Source: Pseudaminobacter salicylatoxidans (GTDB lineage Bacteria > Pseudomonadota > Alphaproteobacteria > Rhizobiales > Rhizobiaceae). Taken from it: a stretch of DNA of 64,000 nt. Positions 63,937 through 64,000 of this stretch are shown one piece after another. Every line of letters begins with the position of its first letter. The first letter of the stretch is position 1. Both the position numbers and the translations under genes were made by a program. Location: positions 62,001 to 126,000 of the forward strand of contig NZ_QGGG01000012.1 in NCBI RefSeq assembly GCF_003148475.1, in the 5' to 3' direction. Under the pieces are notes generated by a model that worked only from the letters and a program-made list of their open reading frames with translations, ran no database searches and was not told where the DNA came from.

Positions 63937-64000
63937 CCGCGCTCTGGCTCGCCTCACTGCTCATAGCCTTCGGTGCCGGATGGACCGGATCGCGCATAGC
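63933..64000 (+). CDS. Start of a small membrane protein, cut by the window end
   Basis: ATG 63933 overlaps the stop of the GcrA-like gene (ATGA). The visible 22 residues (MTALWLASLLIAFGAGWTGS at the start) form one membrane segment. The rest lies beyond the window. Confidence 0.6.
   Translation, partial: MTALWLASLLIAFGAGWTGSRI

Larger units (their letters stand above)
46903..64000. mobile_element. Prophage integrated at tRNA-Ile2, left part
   Basis: A tyrosine integrase gene lies 58 bases beyond the tRNA 3' end, the attL core presumably being in the T arm and acceptor (about 46903-46928). Excisionase-like, RecT, RecE-like exonuclease, HNH, Arc, XRE/Cro, ParB-like and GcrA-like genes follow, most overlapping by a few bases. 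No capsid, portal or lysis genes and no second tRNA 3' end are seen, so the element extends past the window and may be an intact phage or a remnant. Confidence 0.88.

Overview
The window looks like the chromosome of a high-GC alphaproteobacterium of the order Hyphomicrobiales (Rhizobiales), probably close to Mesorhizobium/Aquamicrobium/Brucella relatives. The evidence is the trxB-LysR(LsrB/VtlR) pair followed by an AbcR-type small RNA, carA and carB at separate loci, an rpoD preceded by GANTC (CcrM) sites, a mitochondrial-like ATP synthase a subunit, DUF982/DUF6074 genes and a GcrA homologue. This assignment is by recognition only; no search was run.

Positions 1 to about 46850 are ordinary host chromosome in short transcription units. 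In order: two glycosyltransferase-like genes; Lrp and trxB; the LysR gene with a downstream AbcR-like sRNA and a second structured region; an EF-G-like GTPase; an orphan Tat-exported peptide-binding protein; a TetR/DHA2 efflux pair; aspartate aminotransferase; two overlapping EAL genes; GST; a cold-shock gene with a long leader; ogt; a lytic transglycosylase; then the gdx/atpB locus; carB; a LysR/EamA pair; mntH; ypfJ; carA with a promoter and an attenuator-like hairpin; yqeY; a Na/Pi transporter; dnaG and rpoD; several small stress-type genes; an OmpA-family protein with internal repeats; and a SIMPL-domain protein.

The most unusual host locus is 17818-19104. A guanidinium exporter gene (gdx/sugE) and a free-standing gene for the F0 a subunit (atpB-like) are each preceded by a two-hairpin element that matches the guanidine-II (mini-ykkC) riboswitch: two short stems with ACGA and ACGG loops just upstream of a GGAGG ribosome site. 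The a-subunit copy keeps the essential arginine but has valine where the family has a near-invariant asparagine four residues later. This suggests a guanidine-controlled, specialised paralogue of an ATP synthase subunit.

From the tRNA-Ile2(CAU) gene at 46853-46928 to the end of the window lies the early half of an integrated prophage. A tyrosine integrase and an excisionase-like gene sit next to the tRNA. A long, tightly overlapping minus-strand operon follows (HNH nuclease, RecT, RecE-like exonuclease, PAPS-reductase-like protein and many small proteins; one member carries a frameshift in a G7 run). A rightward cargo segment contains an AT-richer P-loop ATPase gene. After two or three small lipoprotein genes and an Arc-type regulator comes an immunity region: an XRE repressor diverging from a Cro-like gene, a ParB/Srx-domain protein and a GcrA-family protein. 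Repeats of ATTCACAT lie in the immunity region and also between the two early operons, so one repressor probably controls both. No phage structural genes and no attR are in the window; the element continues past 64000.
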